Part shown: one piece after another, positions 33,087-43,389 of the stretch
Numbering within the stretch: position 1 is the stretch's first letter
Layout of the letters: each line of letters opens with the position of its first letter
Assembly: GCA_021234155.1 (NCBI GenBank)
Contig: JAJEKV010000013.1
Location: 19,327,257-19,391,256, forward strand
Origin: Isoetes taiwanensis
Taxonomy: Eukaryota; Streptophyta; Lycopodiopsida; Isoetales; Isoetaceae
Direction of reading: 5' to 3'
Length of the DNA stretch: 64,000 nt
Notes under the pieces: model-generated
Told to the model about the DNA's origin: nothing
Databases searched by the model: none
Seen by the model: only the letters and a program-made list of their open reading frames with translations
Position numbers and translations under genes: made by a program

Positions 33087-34223
33087 ATGGCCCGACTGTG
33101 TCGATCGCCTCCGAGTCAGAGGTGCTCGGGGGGTCATGTGGAGCTCGTGAGCTGGGGCCGCCCAACAGTGGTGCAGGCCGAGCAGAGCCAGCCAAAGGAG
33201 ACAGGATGCGTGTGAGGCCAACACAGACGCCAAGAGGAGATCCGTGACGGGAGGGAGGCAGCGAGCCCAAGATACTCGAGGAGCAGCCAGAGCATCGAGG
33301 GGCCGAAGCAAAACCACCCAACCAACCCAGGAGGAAGAGGGAGCCGCTAGTAAGAGCCGAGGAGGGAGCTAGAGAGGGAGCTCAAGAGATTGAACAAGAA
33401 GGAGCTGAAGAGAAAAAGGGATGATTTAAGAAACACAAGTCAAGTTAGGGGTACACTCTCAAGGAGGAGCGCCGACAAGAGAAGGAAGAGCGCCGAGACT
33501 AAGGAGAAGAGGGTATTTAAGAAGGAGGAGCCGCCAGAAGCGCGCGAGGAACGCTCAAGAAAAAGGGCGACAAGGGAAGGACGCGAGCTACAAAAAGGAG
33601 GCTTCTCAGCGCAGTTGAAGACGCACGCGCAAAAGGGAGTCAAGCCATACAACAGACTAATTCATTGTGAGGAGCAGTGAGAAGGTACCCAGTACCCAAA
33701 ATGGCCATCACAGCACTCGTGAGACAAGAAGAAGTGAGGCTGCTTGAGGAGTCATATGTACTCAAGCAGAGCCGATGGGAAACAAAGTACAACGGTGCAT
33801 ATGAAAATGTATGAGAGTACTCCAAAGTACTATGAGGAGCACAAAGGTCACCTCGTGTGGAAGGAGGCCGGGCCTGCAAGAAAGAACACCTTGAAGCGGC
33901 CCCCGGAGAACCCCGGCCACCTCTAAGGAAGCGGATTAGGGAGAAAGGTGACTCATATTCCTTGGGAAACTGTCCGGGGAGAATCGGCGGGCATTTCGGA
34001 GGAGACTTCAGCATGAGATTTTTTCGCGGGGAGTTTGACAACACCAAAGCCCGGTAGCCCGATGATATGCTACTCAAGCCTTCGAGGGAGGCGTAAGATT
34101 GTCCAACACTTTGAAGACTTCGGTAGCATGTGCACTCCACGAAAAAGGATAACATGCATGCCTAAGGATATGAAGCTGGCCCAATACATTAAGAAGGGAA
34201 GCCTTATAACCTATTGTAAATAA
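33087..34223 (+). pseudogene. ORF-A of element C: charged accessory ORF before gag, broken
   Basis: Homologue of 16715-17870 in element B. The ATG sits in AAAACATGGC. A first frame of 42 codons stops, then 33390-33680 gives a very Lys/Arg/Glu-rich stretch (KKELKRKRDDLRN..., KREERSRKRATREGRE-like), and 33783-33925 gives the shared block MYESTPKYYEEHKGHLVWKE. The last part, 34035-34223, ends KDMKLAQYIKKGSLITYCK before TAA, matching a similar end in B. High charge and no membrane segment suggest a nucleic-acid-binding or nuclear protein, but this is inference only. Confidence 0.5.
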
Positions 34224-34355
34224 TTTTGTAAATACAAATTTATGATTTTTGCAACGTTAATGTGTTAAATCATGGTTATCTAGGTTGTATTACTAAGTTC
34301 TGCATTTGGAATCAACAAAATTGGAGCAAAACTTCAAGTGTTTTGGCCCCACCCC

Positions 34356-34820
34356 CTCCAGGAGTGCGCCTTGCACCAAATCCGCCATTCTCGGTTTGAT
34401 CCCCGCCCTGTGTGAGTGATCGAGCAACGATCTATGCCAAAACTTGTCCAAATGCGAGAAAGTAAGAACAACCATTCGACTCAACTCATTGTGTTTAGTA
34501 GGAGTTGGACCCCTTAGGTTGTAGAAATTGGCCAACCCAAACCCAAATGGAGCCCACCCCTCCGCAGTGCGGCTAGACCAAATCGCCATTCTCCTCGGTT
34601 GATCCGAGTAGGTGGTGATCAGTCGACCCCTAAACTTCGCCAAAACTTGTCCAAATGAAGAGAAATGAGGGGCAATGTCGACCTATCTCGACACGAGATG
34701 GCGAGATTTCACCCTTAGTTTGCATGTTTGGCATGATCCTGAATTTAAACAAGGCCCCACCCTCCTGAGAGTGCCCGGACCAAATCCAGCCATTCCGGTT
34801 TTGCTCCAAGACTGTGTGAT
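34356..34820 (+). repeat. Leader stem-loops G3, G4 and G5 of element C
   Basis: Three more copies near 34356-34416, 34557-34620 and 34762-34820 (201 and 205 bp apart). All share GTGCGCC.../CCAAATC.GCCATTC.CGGTTTG/..TGTGTGA, but the arms are more decayed than G1-G2. They precede the TATA-like box at 34997, as H3-H4 do in element B. Confidence 0.7.
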
Positions 34821-34996
34821 GGTCACGCCATAATAGTCCTAAGTTGTCCTAACTTTCTCCAAATTAGATGAAATTTGTTACAATAGGATCTTTAGAATGC
34901 ACTTCAAGCGTAATAGCCCGTGAATTACATAGCAAAGACCTTTAGAATCATAGATATTCCCTAACTTTGAAATTTTCTAAAATTAGGGGCTTTGCC

Positions 34997-35005
34997 TATA
35001 AATAG
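34997..35005 (+). promoter_or_regulatory. TATA-like box before ORF-B, element C
   Basis: TATAAATAG followed by ACC, with the upstream context AATTAGGGGCTTTGCC like that of 18460 in B (AATTAGGGTTTTTCC). About 108 bp before the ORF-B ATG. Confidence 0.5.
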
Positions 35006-35112
35006 ACCACAACCCTCATTTGCATCCTATACCTTTGCTCCTCACTTCAAGCCGATTTTCCACCCCTAAGGTGCTTCCCCATCGTTTTGATATCCCTAGC
35101 TGCTCTTATGCC

Positions 35113-36577
35113 ATGGCAACCACTGCATTTAGGCGATGGTACAACGCCCACTCGTAATGGCCGACATCAACTCCGATCTTCGCCGTCTTCGGAAGGAGGT
35201 TGATGTGGAAGCCACCATCAATGCCACCTTTCTGCAAGACATTATGTATGAGGTTTCATGCCAAGATAGGACATTCTAGTAGAGCTCCACCTTATTAGGG
35301 ATATTTTGCACAAAGCATGGCCCTCAAGATAAGACCGCAAGACATCCCCCAATATAGACAAGCACTTAGAAAACAAAGGCTAGTCGCTACCTAACTATAT
35401 GTCCATAAATGTGAATAGGAGGAGATATTTTTCTTACTGCGCAGCCGTAGCTATCTTCTTATCTCATCGAGCCCAAACCCTGAGATAGGAGAACCATCTG
35501 TGCAACCTTTGGATGGTCGAGATGGCCACGTAAGGCGTGAATCACGCCCATCTGAGGGAGGCGAAGGAAGAAGAGGAAAAAAGAGTGGGACCACCTAAAG
35601 AACATCCTTGAGCGTCGACTTAGTACAAAGAAAGGCAGCAAAGCAGTAGCAACCTGAGTTTCAAGAAGGGTTGAGCCACAGAGCGCCCCACCACCGGGGC
35701 AGGAATAGCTTGACCCGGTGATTATCCAAGGAGAGGCGCTTTATTTTAAGCCTCCATGACATCAAGAACCTCCCCAGAGTGCCGACGGGGGCTATGGAAT
35801 AGATGAACAGACCTCCTCTAAGGCAACAGCGGATCTCGGCGACTTCATCGCCCGAGAAAAACACGGACTTCCCCATTAGCATAAGGGAAGCCCGCACATG
35901 CGCCGGCCAGACATCAACGGATATTGAAGCCTACACCAGCATCAGATAGATGATGGCGGAGCAAGAGTTGCCCTAAAAGGAGGAGTTCTTAGCAATCCCG
36001 AAAAGCGCATGGGAATGAAGGAAATCAACAACCGCCTCCTACCTAGCCGCGTCAAGATCGGCATTCGGCACTAGGCGGAAAAGCATCAACCCCGGCTTCC
36101 ATGTACCGTGATTACAGAGAAATGGTGGAAGTACTGGTTGATGAGTACTCTCGAGACACCGCGAGCAAAGATTCAGATCCGGCGGGCATGACGAAAAAAC
36201 CCTCAGGTTCTTGCTCCTTGATGGAAGGATAGCGGTTATACACCGCCAATTTAGCCCACGGGGTGAAGAAAGAGTCTTTATGCTTATTGCTCTCTCAGGA
36301 TTCGGAAGTCATGCTCGTATGGCCCCAAACATCGATCATGTCCTCCTTGTCAAGAGAACAATAGCATTGAGCATCTTCGACTTCGCGGTCCCCTATAGAC
36401 GACAAGGCAAATTGGCAGTTACTGCAGCCTATACATGGAGGATTGAAGACTTGGTGACCTCTCAAGGAGGCACGCGACCACAAATATCTTGAGGAACTTA
36501 GGGCAAACAATCGGCACGGCCCAAGTGAAGAAATTTTTAGAGGACAACCCAGATTTCATGAAAAGATTCCAACAATA
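35113..36577 (+). pseudogene. ORF-B of element C: second accessory ORF before gag, broken
   Basis: Starts MATTAFRRWYNA and is homologous to 18580-20127 of B. A readable segment near the end, 36211-36492, includes DGRIAVIHRQFSPRGEE, RVFMLIALSGFG and IFDFAVPYRRQGKLAVT; B has the matching PRGRRRSIHAHRTLGLW region in a shifted frame. It ends FLEDNPDFMKRFQQ and TAA at 36575. No domain is recognised. Position and independent stop before an AT-rich gap argue for a separate protein. Confidence 0.5.
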
Positions 36578-36690
36578 AAATAAAAAATGTTTTCAATTTC
36601 TATGACTAACTCCTTGAATGTATAAGTATGATTATATTCATGAATATAAATGATAATCTCAATTATGTTCTCTTGATATATTTTGTCCCC
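36578..36690 (+). other. AT-rich spacer between ORF-B and gag, element C
   Basis: Very AT-rich sequence directly after the ORF-B stop. Gag resumes at about 36691 at the position corresponding to B 20890, so about 0.7 kb of 5' gag present in B is missing here. Confidence 0.5.
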
Positions 36691-37500
36691 AAGGACATTA
36701 TATTCAAGAAGTTTGCCAAAGCATTTAAAAAAGCGGCATTATGTGCCAAGAGAACACAAGTGTCACATGATGCGGTGGTTTCACGAGGTTACCTTGAGGG
36801 CTATAAGTGGGTTCTGCAAATACACGGAGGAATTCATGAGACTAAGGCTCTATGTCTTGAAGTTGGCGAAAAGACACCGCTGATGAGGGTTACATAGAAG
36901 GATTGAATGAGGGAGATGGGAAGCTAGTAAGAACAATAAACCCTAGGATGGTGTCAGAAGCGGAATCTAAGCGATAAGCTTGCAAAGGAGCGGGACAGGG
37001 AGGAGCCGGGAGGCAGCAGCATTCGAGGATAAGGGAAAGGGCACGAGGAGGCTATAGCCCAAGAAGCGAGCAAGCCAAAGGCCGGAAGACCACAATATAA
37101 CAGGAATTATGGGAAGCGGGGCAATGCAAACTTTGGTAGCGGGATAAAAGCGGTGACCTTCAAAGAGCAAAGGAGGGGCTCCAACTATTCAAAAGGTAGT
37201 GAGACAGTTTTTGCAATCCATTCCCAAAAGAAGAAGCGAGCGGTATAAGCGGTTGTGCTTTAGGTGTTTCCAGTCGGGCATAGGACAAACGGTTTGGTGA
37301 TGAATGAAGCATTAGCGAGATGGAATGGAAGACACCCACAGCGGCCCGGCGAGGGCGATGCACCGCACTATATCCGGGGTGAGTGTCATATTTTTGCCGC
37401 CATTGACACTAAGAATGCCGAAAGCCAGTACCAAGTAATCTCCACAACTGGGAAAGCCCAAGCAAAATCTTTTCATAGTCTTGATAGATCTGAGGAGCAC
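36691..37500 (+). pseudogene. Gag of element C, 5'-truncated
   Basis: FAKAFKKHYVPREHKCHMMR-like text (split over two frames, 36710-36780), EYTEEFMRLRLYVLKLAKRHR (36820-36880) and a basic region to 37100 match gypsy capsid and the B copy at 20890-21120. A degraded zinc knuckle RCFQ.G is at 37255-37290. The region ends ECHIFAAIDTKNAE near 37380-37425, shared with B 21560. Confidence 0.6.
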
Positions 37501-37795
37501 CCATAACTTTGCGTCGCCGAGAATGGTATAGACGTTGAAGCTGAAACCGTTGAAGTCAAAGCCTAGGCCAGTTGTGTTGGCTAGTGGGGCAATCAGGCAT
37601 ACATCAGGGAAAAGAATCAATTTCAACATAGACTTGCCGGGAATCAATGTAGCAATGGGAGCTGAGGTGATGAACATCGGCAAATACGATTTGATAATAG
37701 GCATGGAATATCTCGGACCAGCAGGAGCTGTCATTGATTGTGGGAAGCGGAAAGTGACCTTAACAACGCCGAAGGCAAGATCATTGAAATAACAG
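37480..37795 (+). pseudogene. Protease region of element C
   Basis: A decayed active-site stretch at about 37482-37512 reads D-x-R-S-T-H-N-F, consistent with DSGATHNF of gypsy aspartic proteases. The frame 37535-37792 continues LKLKPLKSKPRPVVLASGAI, NFNIDLPGIN and YDLIIGMEYL, the usual C-terminal part with the ILGMxWL motif. One stop (TAG at 37529) lies between. Confidence 0.65.
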
Positions 37796-37846
37796 GGTAA
37801 AAAGTCACCCTAATTATGCAATGCATGTCTAGTAGAAATTACTTAA

Positions 37847-38749
37847 ATGCATAGGAAGGAGAAAGTGGCCTACATCTTCAAACTCAAGGCGGCCGAGGAA
37901 GAGACATCGGAAGAGAAAGAGGCCAAAGCATTGAGCAAGCTCCCAAAGCCTATAGCAAAGTTGGTGAAGGAATTCCATGACTTGTTTCCTGATGAGATTA
38001 AGCAGCTTCCACCTTACAGAGGAGTCGAGTGTGAAATAGCACTTGAGCCAGGGACTAAGCCAACAAGCAAGGCGCCATATAGAATGTCAACCGAAGAGTT
38101 GGCGGAATTGAAAAAGCAATTGTAGGAGTTGCTAGACCTAGGGTTTATAAGACCTAGTGTCTCTCGTTTGGGCGCCTATCCTTTTTTTGTGAAGAAGAAA
38201 GATGGAACTCTAAGGATGTGCATTGACTACCGTCAATTAAATAAGCACACCATCAAGAACAAGTATGCTTTGCCTAGATCAGATGATCTCATGGATCAGT
38301 TGCAAGGAGCCAAGGTCTTTTCTAAGATAGACTTGAGGTCAGGGTATCACCAGATAAGAATCAAAGAAGAGAACATCTATAAGTCGGCATTCAGAACGAG
38401 ATATGGCCATTATGAGTTCACAGTGATGCCCTTTGGATTGTTACACGCCCCAACAACTTTTATGAGGCTGATGAATGATGTCTTCCGAGAGTTCCTAGAT
38501 GCCTTCATCATAGTCTTCTTTGATGATATTCTAGTTTACAGCAAATCCCTGGAAGAGCATGTCCAACATTTGAGAAAGGTGCTTGAAAAGCTAAGAAGGC
38601 ACCAACTCTTGGCGGCTATCAAGTGCCACTTTGCACTGGTGAAAAGGGTGGAGTACTTGGGGCATGTGATTACTGGCCGAAGGATCTCCCAACCCTGCCC
38701 TAATCGAGCGGTGATTGATTGGCGGCACCAAAGAACACCCATGAAGTGA
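37847..38749 (+). pseudogene. Reverse transcriptase of element C (one in-frame stop)
   Basis: The best-preserved domain of the family here. One frame runs 37847-38749 with a single TAG at 38123-38125. It contains [92 protein letters not shown] (first catalytic Asp), [17 protein letters not shown] and [11 protein letters not shown] (catalytic DD), then YLGHVI. The sequence is of chromovirus type. The frame is lost after 38749. Confidence 0.9.
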
Positions 38750-38989
38750 GAAGCTTTTCGGCCTAGCAAGGTATTACGAGAAAGTTAAGTCAAAAAACTT
38801 TACAAAAAGGTAGCGACTCAGTTAATGGACCTCACCAAAGCGGGGAAAGATAAAGGATTGGGCAAGTCATTGGCAAAGCAAGGTCCATATAGCATTTGAG
38901 ACATTGAAGGAAGCCTTAACAACAGCGCCAGTCCTAGTTTTGCCAGACCTGACCAAGGACAAAGGCGGTAGCAATGAGACACTAGCGAG

Positions 38990-39300
38990 GATATAGGTGC
39001 GTGCTCATGCAGGGAGGAAAGGGTAGTCGCCTATGACTCCAAGAAGATGAATGATCTTGAAGCGGCGATACCAACGCATGACCAAGAACTCTTGGCCATC
39101 GTAAGAGCATTGCGAATATGGAGACACTATTTATTGGGAAGGAAGTTCCAGCTAGACACAGATCACTAAAGTCTCCAATACATTTTCACCCAACCACTCC
39201 TAAATTTGAGGCAAAGGAGCTGGATGGAATTCCTCGAAGAGTATGACTTGAGATAGTCCAAGCCGCAAGGTGAGCGTGGTCGCAGATCGCTTTCCGGGAA
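38990..39300 (+). pseudogene. RNase H of element C, frameshifted
   Basis: VVAYDSKKMNDLEAAIPTHDQELLAIVRALRIWRHYLLGRKFQ is legible across frames (about 39025-39150, first part only in single frames), then LDTDH near 39153, the RNase H terminal motif. Corresponds to the remnant at 22116 in element B. Confidence 0.65.
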
Positions 39301-39399
39301 GCCCTTGAAGGCGAGGGCGCATTACAATTCCATATCCAGCGCTCACAAAGTGAGTATGACAAGAAGATTGAAGAAACCTTGCCAATTGATTGCGCTTTT

Positions 39400-40563
39400 A
39401 AAGAAGTATGGGCAAGCCTCTAAGGAGGCAACAAATGGACAAAAGAAAGGGAGGCCTTCAAGAACAATAAAAAGGAAGGAAACCTCCTATACCACAAGAA
39501 TAAACTATGCGTACCAGAATCTTCGGGAGTGAGGAAGCTAATCCTCCATAATACGCACAATAGCCCCATAGCAGGCCATGCAGGATTTATGAAGACTTAC
39601 TTCAAGATTAAAGCGACTACCGCCCGGCATGAAGAAGCGGATAGCAAGGTACATCTGTGAGTGCCGGATATGCCCAGCAAACAAAGGCGAAGCGGCTCAA
39701 ATTCCAAGTGCCTTGGGGCCGTTGCTAGTGCCAAATGCTAAGTGGGAAGTCATAAGCATGGACTTCATTCTGAGGGCTCCCAAGAACAGCGACAAGAGCA
39801 AGGATGCCCTGATGGTGGTGGTCGATAAGTTGTCGAAGATGGCACACGCCGTTGGCGTCCGGGACAACAGTCGACATTGAATCTTTGCCGTCCTATTTAT
39901 TAAGGAGATTTTTAGACTCCCACGGCATCAGGGAGATAATCTCGGATAGGAACTCTAAATTCATGAGTGCGTTTTAAGGTAGGACCTATTTACCACCATC
40001 CAAATGAAGCTCTCCATGAGCACGGCATACCACCGTAGGCGGATGGTGGAGCCGGAGGCGAACCAACGAGATTATCGAAGATATGTTAAGCTATGTTTGG
40101 AACAAGCAATCTAAGTGGGATGATTTCATCATTTAGTAGAGTTAAGTCTACAGCGGTATGGCTGGGGAGTCATCCTTGAGATGTCCCCTTTATGATCAAT
40201 TATGGGTACCCGGTGTCTTACCCCGGATACTTGGCACAATCCGGTGTCCAAGGTAGAAGTCTCCCAAACAAATGCTTTGAGATGCAGCGGTTGGTGGAGG
40301 AGGTGAAGGATACCTCCTAGCGGTAAGAAGTGAGCAAAAAGCATCGTACGACAAGCACATGATGTGATAAGGGAATTTCGGTGGGAGACAAGGTGTGGTT
40401 GAAGATCAAGGGTGAAGCGGGGCCAAGCCCGCGATCGGCAATTGCAAAGAAGCTTGCTCCAAGATGGGACATTGGACATTTCGGGATAATTAAAAGAGTA
40501 GGTACCCAATCCTACAAGTTGGACTGCCATCACATCTCAAAATCCATAGGGTCTTCCATGTAA
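39400..40563 (+). pseudogene. Integrase of element C, frameshifted
   Basis: Zinc region: GHAGFMKTYFKIK (about 39575-39612) and CECRICPANKG (39656-39688, CxxC). Core: WEVISMDFILRAPK (39747-39785) and VVVDKLSKMAHAV (39815-39852). Near 40010 the SMSTAYH text precedes the catalytic Glu. The C-terminal frame 40381-40563 has GDKVWLKIKG, KLAPRWDIGHFGIIKRVGTQ and SYKL, then VFHVSLLKRHL across 40551-40585. Several frame changes. Confidence 0.75.
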
Positions 40564-40689
40564 GTCTCCTAAAGAGGCACCTCTAATCCGGAGGAAGTAT
40601 TGAGACAACGAGTTCTTCGGAAATGACGGACTGACCAGCTTGAAATCGGTCGAGGTTCTTCTTTGTGGGCTTATAAGAAGACAAGAAGA

Positions 40690-40830
40690 TCCAAATTTCT
40701 CCAATACCTTGTAAAATGGGCCTTGCCGGTGGAAGGCGTTATGAAGGTACTACAATCAGATTTGGAGAAGCAGTACCCCCAATTCATGGAGCAATGCAAA
40801 GGGTCGGCTAGTCACCAGTAGTAGTCGACG
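40690..40830 (+). pseudogene. Chromodomain remnant of element C
   Basis: QYLVKWALPVE at 40702-40734, followed by DLEKQYPQFMEQCKG, at the C-terminus after the integrase. This is the core of a chromodomain (YLVKW), which in chromoviruses guides integration to particular chromatin. It places element C in the chromovirus clade. Confidence 0.65.
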
Positions 40831-41085
40831 TCGACTCGATAGGTGAGTGGAAGGTAGATTAAAAAGTCTACTCTCTCAGGGGAAGTAGATGACCTTGAGA
40901 GATAAGAGGTCATTCAGGGCATGCATTGTTAGGAAAGCACCTCTAGTCAATGCCTACCAGCGGGGAAGGATCCTTCCGCCCAAATCGGGGGAGGACACCA
41001 ACCTTCCGCGAAAAAAGGCAACTAAAAGGTGTAGGCATGAGTGTCATCCTAGGCATGATAGGGCGCTATCTCCACGACCACCCGA
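40831..41085 (+). other. 3' untranslated region of element C, part before the copia element
   Basis: Non-coding. It matches B up to CTCCACGACCACCCGA, where the copia element enters. The region resumes at 48227. Confidence 0.5.
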
Positions 41086-41777
41086 TGGAAATTCAGCTAA
41101 TAATCACGCAAGATCTAACCTATGAGAAGCGATGGCGGTAAGGTTAGTATATGTACTTGATAATCAAGTTGAGTTCAAGTTGTAGCCTAAGAGCTTGCTA
41201 TCAAAGGTTGTAAATCATGTTGCTTAATCATGCTGATAACCTAAGGTTTTAACCATTGAAACTTTATATTTTAAGTAAAAAATTAATTCAATGGTTAACG
41301 GGGCTCAAGGTTCACGATTATCCTGTGGGATATTTCATACTAAGGACTCAGACCGGATTAGCAAGTAAATCCGATCCATAATTGTCGGAGTACATCAAGC
41401 TTTATATATATATCATATATGGCAGAGACCATCAGCTGTAGAAGTGATCCTGATCAAGCTATGAAGCAATTTGGTGCCGGGTCAACCATGCTACAGTGAT
41501 CGGGTCAATACTCGATGAACAGTGACTTCTGCTACAGTGTTCCAATGGTTGAAGGATGTATTTTATTGCTAGATGCTAATTTGCAATTAGAAGAACAAAT
41601 TATGAGCATAAACTAGAAGTGCTCATTAGTTGAATGTACCATATCTATGTGGAAATTAGTGACCACCATTTGGCTTTCCATATGATCAATAATTGTACTT
41701 GCTTATTTGTTGTAATAATAGCTTGAAAAATCTTGCTAGACATTTAATTGTTGTATCAAGTTCTACTAAATCCATCG
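41086..41777 (+). repeat. Copia 5' LTR
   Basis: 692 bp, paired with 47541-48226. The two LTRs are closely similar but differ by many small indels and a few multi-base replacements (for example around 41490-41560 against 47940-48000). The terminal base is G instead of A. Confidence 0.9.
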
Positions 41778-41779
41778 AT

Positions 41780-41791
41780 TGGTATCGAGCC
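41780..41791 (+). promoter_or_regulatory. Copia primer binding site
   Basis: TGGTATCGAGCC two bases after the LTR; one base-order change from TGGTATCAGAGC, the tRNA-iMet complement. Confidence 0.75.
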
Positions 41792-41977
41792 TTTCAACAT
41801 GTCTATGTGACAAGCCTGCCGAGCTGACCCTCCTGGCAATTTGGGATCTTGTCTATACTTAAAGGCTAGATCTATGTTGTTATGAAAACTTTAATCAACT
41901 ATGTTGGTGAAGAATTTAATCTTCCAATAAATAATGGAGAATAATTCCCTTCTTATATATAACTAATCCAACTACTG

Positions 41978-42012
41978 TAATATAGTTCAAGAGATTTTCT
42001 TGAACTATATTA
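41978..42012 (+). repeat. Perfect 15-bp hairpin in the copia leader
   Basis: TAATATAGTTCAAGA, five-base loop GATTT, then TCTTGAACTATATTA. The arms are perfectly complementary. Confidence 0.85.
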
Positions 42013-43389
42013 CCAGAGTATGACAATAAAGAAAACATCATGAACATCAAGAGCAAGAACATAACCAGAGTACCAAACCATCATAAACAAACTCCGGGAC
42101 GATGGGTAGCTTAGCCTTAACATACATACAAAGGCCACGTTAGCGACATGTTGCCCGACCAACTTACATTCCAAGCCCCATGGCGGGTGGTGGGGGGTGA
42201 ACCTCGTATCAAAGATATCCCTCGACCCACGCCCGCATTGGAGGACCTCTTACCATGGGAGTTCACAAGAGTTGAATGGCGTAGCAATCGCCGTGAGAAC
42301 CAACCTGGGTGTGTCCGCGAGCACAAATACATAGAACATAGAAACATGAGTCATGCCGGAGCAACCCGGGCCACCAACACGGAAGTCCGGAGCCAGGAGG
42401 ATCCAAGTACATAACAAAATACCAAGACACACGTGACAATGATGGGACGAGGCGATGACATGTGTTGTTCATTAGTTATTTACCATATACATGTGTCTAA
42501 ACCATACCCTAGCCACTTGCCGAAGTTGCCAATACAACTGCTTATGTTGAAGTAGTCATTTCGGTGATGAAATCCCAATAACCAACCAACCCAGGCGATG
42601 TAGCAAGCTGAAACCACTTCTTTGGTGTAGATATAATCCACTTCACAACATTAATTTTTTAAGCCATCTCTAGCTCTGGTTTTAATGTTTTATAATTTAA
42701 ATACCACTTCCTTAGCTAATCAATCTAATAGCACAATTAATATAGAGCCTCCAAATTACGTCTTTCCAGCTTAAATTCCATAGGGTCTCCTGACCTGTCA
42801 AAGGATTCCAGGCCTAGGCCCCATCTCCATGAGCCAAAATATATAATAACTCTTTAGCCTGGGAATATTAAGCTTAGGTTTTATATTTTCTTAGTTAAAT
42901 AAGTTTAGTGATCCACCGCCATGCATGTTCTTACTAGAATTACTATCTTTCTTCCGAGATCTCTTGAATATGATATCTTCATTCAAGCTCTCATGTACTA
43001 GATACATGGCTCCTATATTTAACACCTCAATCTCTACTTCATGTAATAAATTGATAATTGTTAGATATAATAGATAATGAAAAAAACACCAACCGCAGAA
43101 AAAAGACCAAAGAACATAAACCGAGACAAAGGAAAGCCCACTTTTGAGGCATTGATTCTCCATCTCTAAAGCTAATCTCACTAAACTAGTGCTTTTGATC
43201 CAAAATCAGCCTTTTTAGAAAGTGATTCGGCTCTTTTGCAATCAAAAGCGACTTATTCGGTAGGTTCGAGGGGTTTTCTAAGAATTATGGTTTGGATGTG
43301 ATGGCGCTTTTATGCGGAGACGAAACCCCTTTATTAGTGGCGAGGGATAGATTCTGGTCAGATTTGGTGCATCATTATTAAACAATGTT
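42013..43389 (+). other. Long non-coding leader of the copia element
   Basis: About 1.4 kb between the hairpin and gag without a convincing frame. It is unusually long for a copia leader and may include another old insertion, but I could not delimit one. Confidence 0.4.

Noticed and set aside
16228-34820. Regularly spaced palindromic repeats resembling a CRISPR array
   Set aside because: Spacing is about 200 bp, units are about 60 bp and diverged, and the context is a plant retrotransposon leader.
18580-36577. ORF-B as a viral 30K-type movement protein
   Set aside because: The LIALSGFG and DGRIAVI text in C is vaguely suggestive, but no diagnostic motif can be aligned and the frame is broken; naming it would be a guess.
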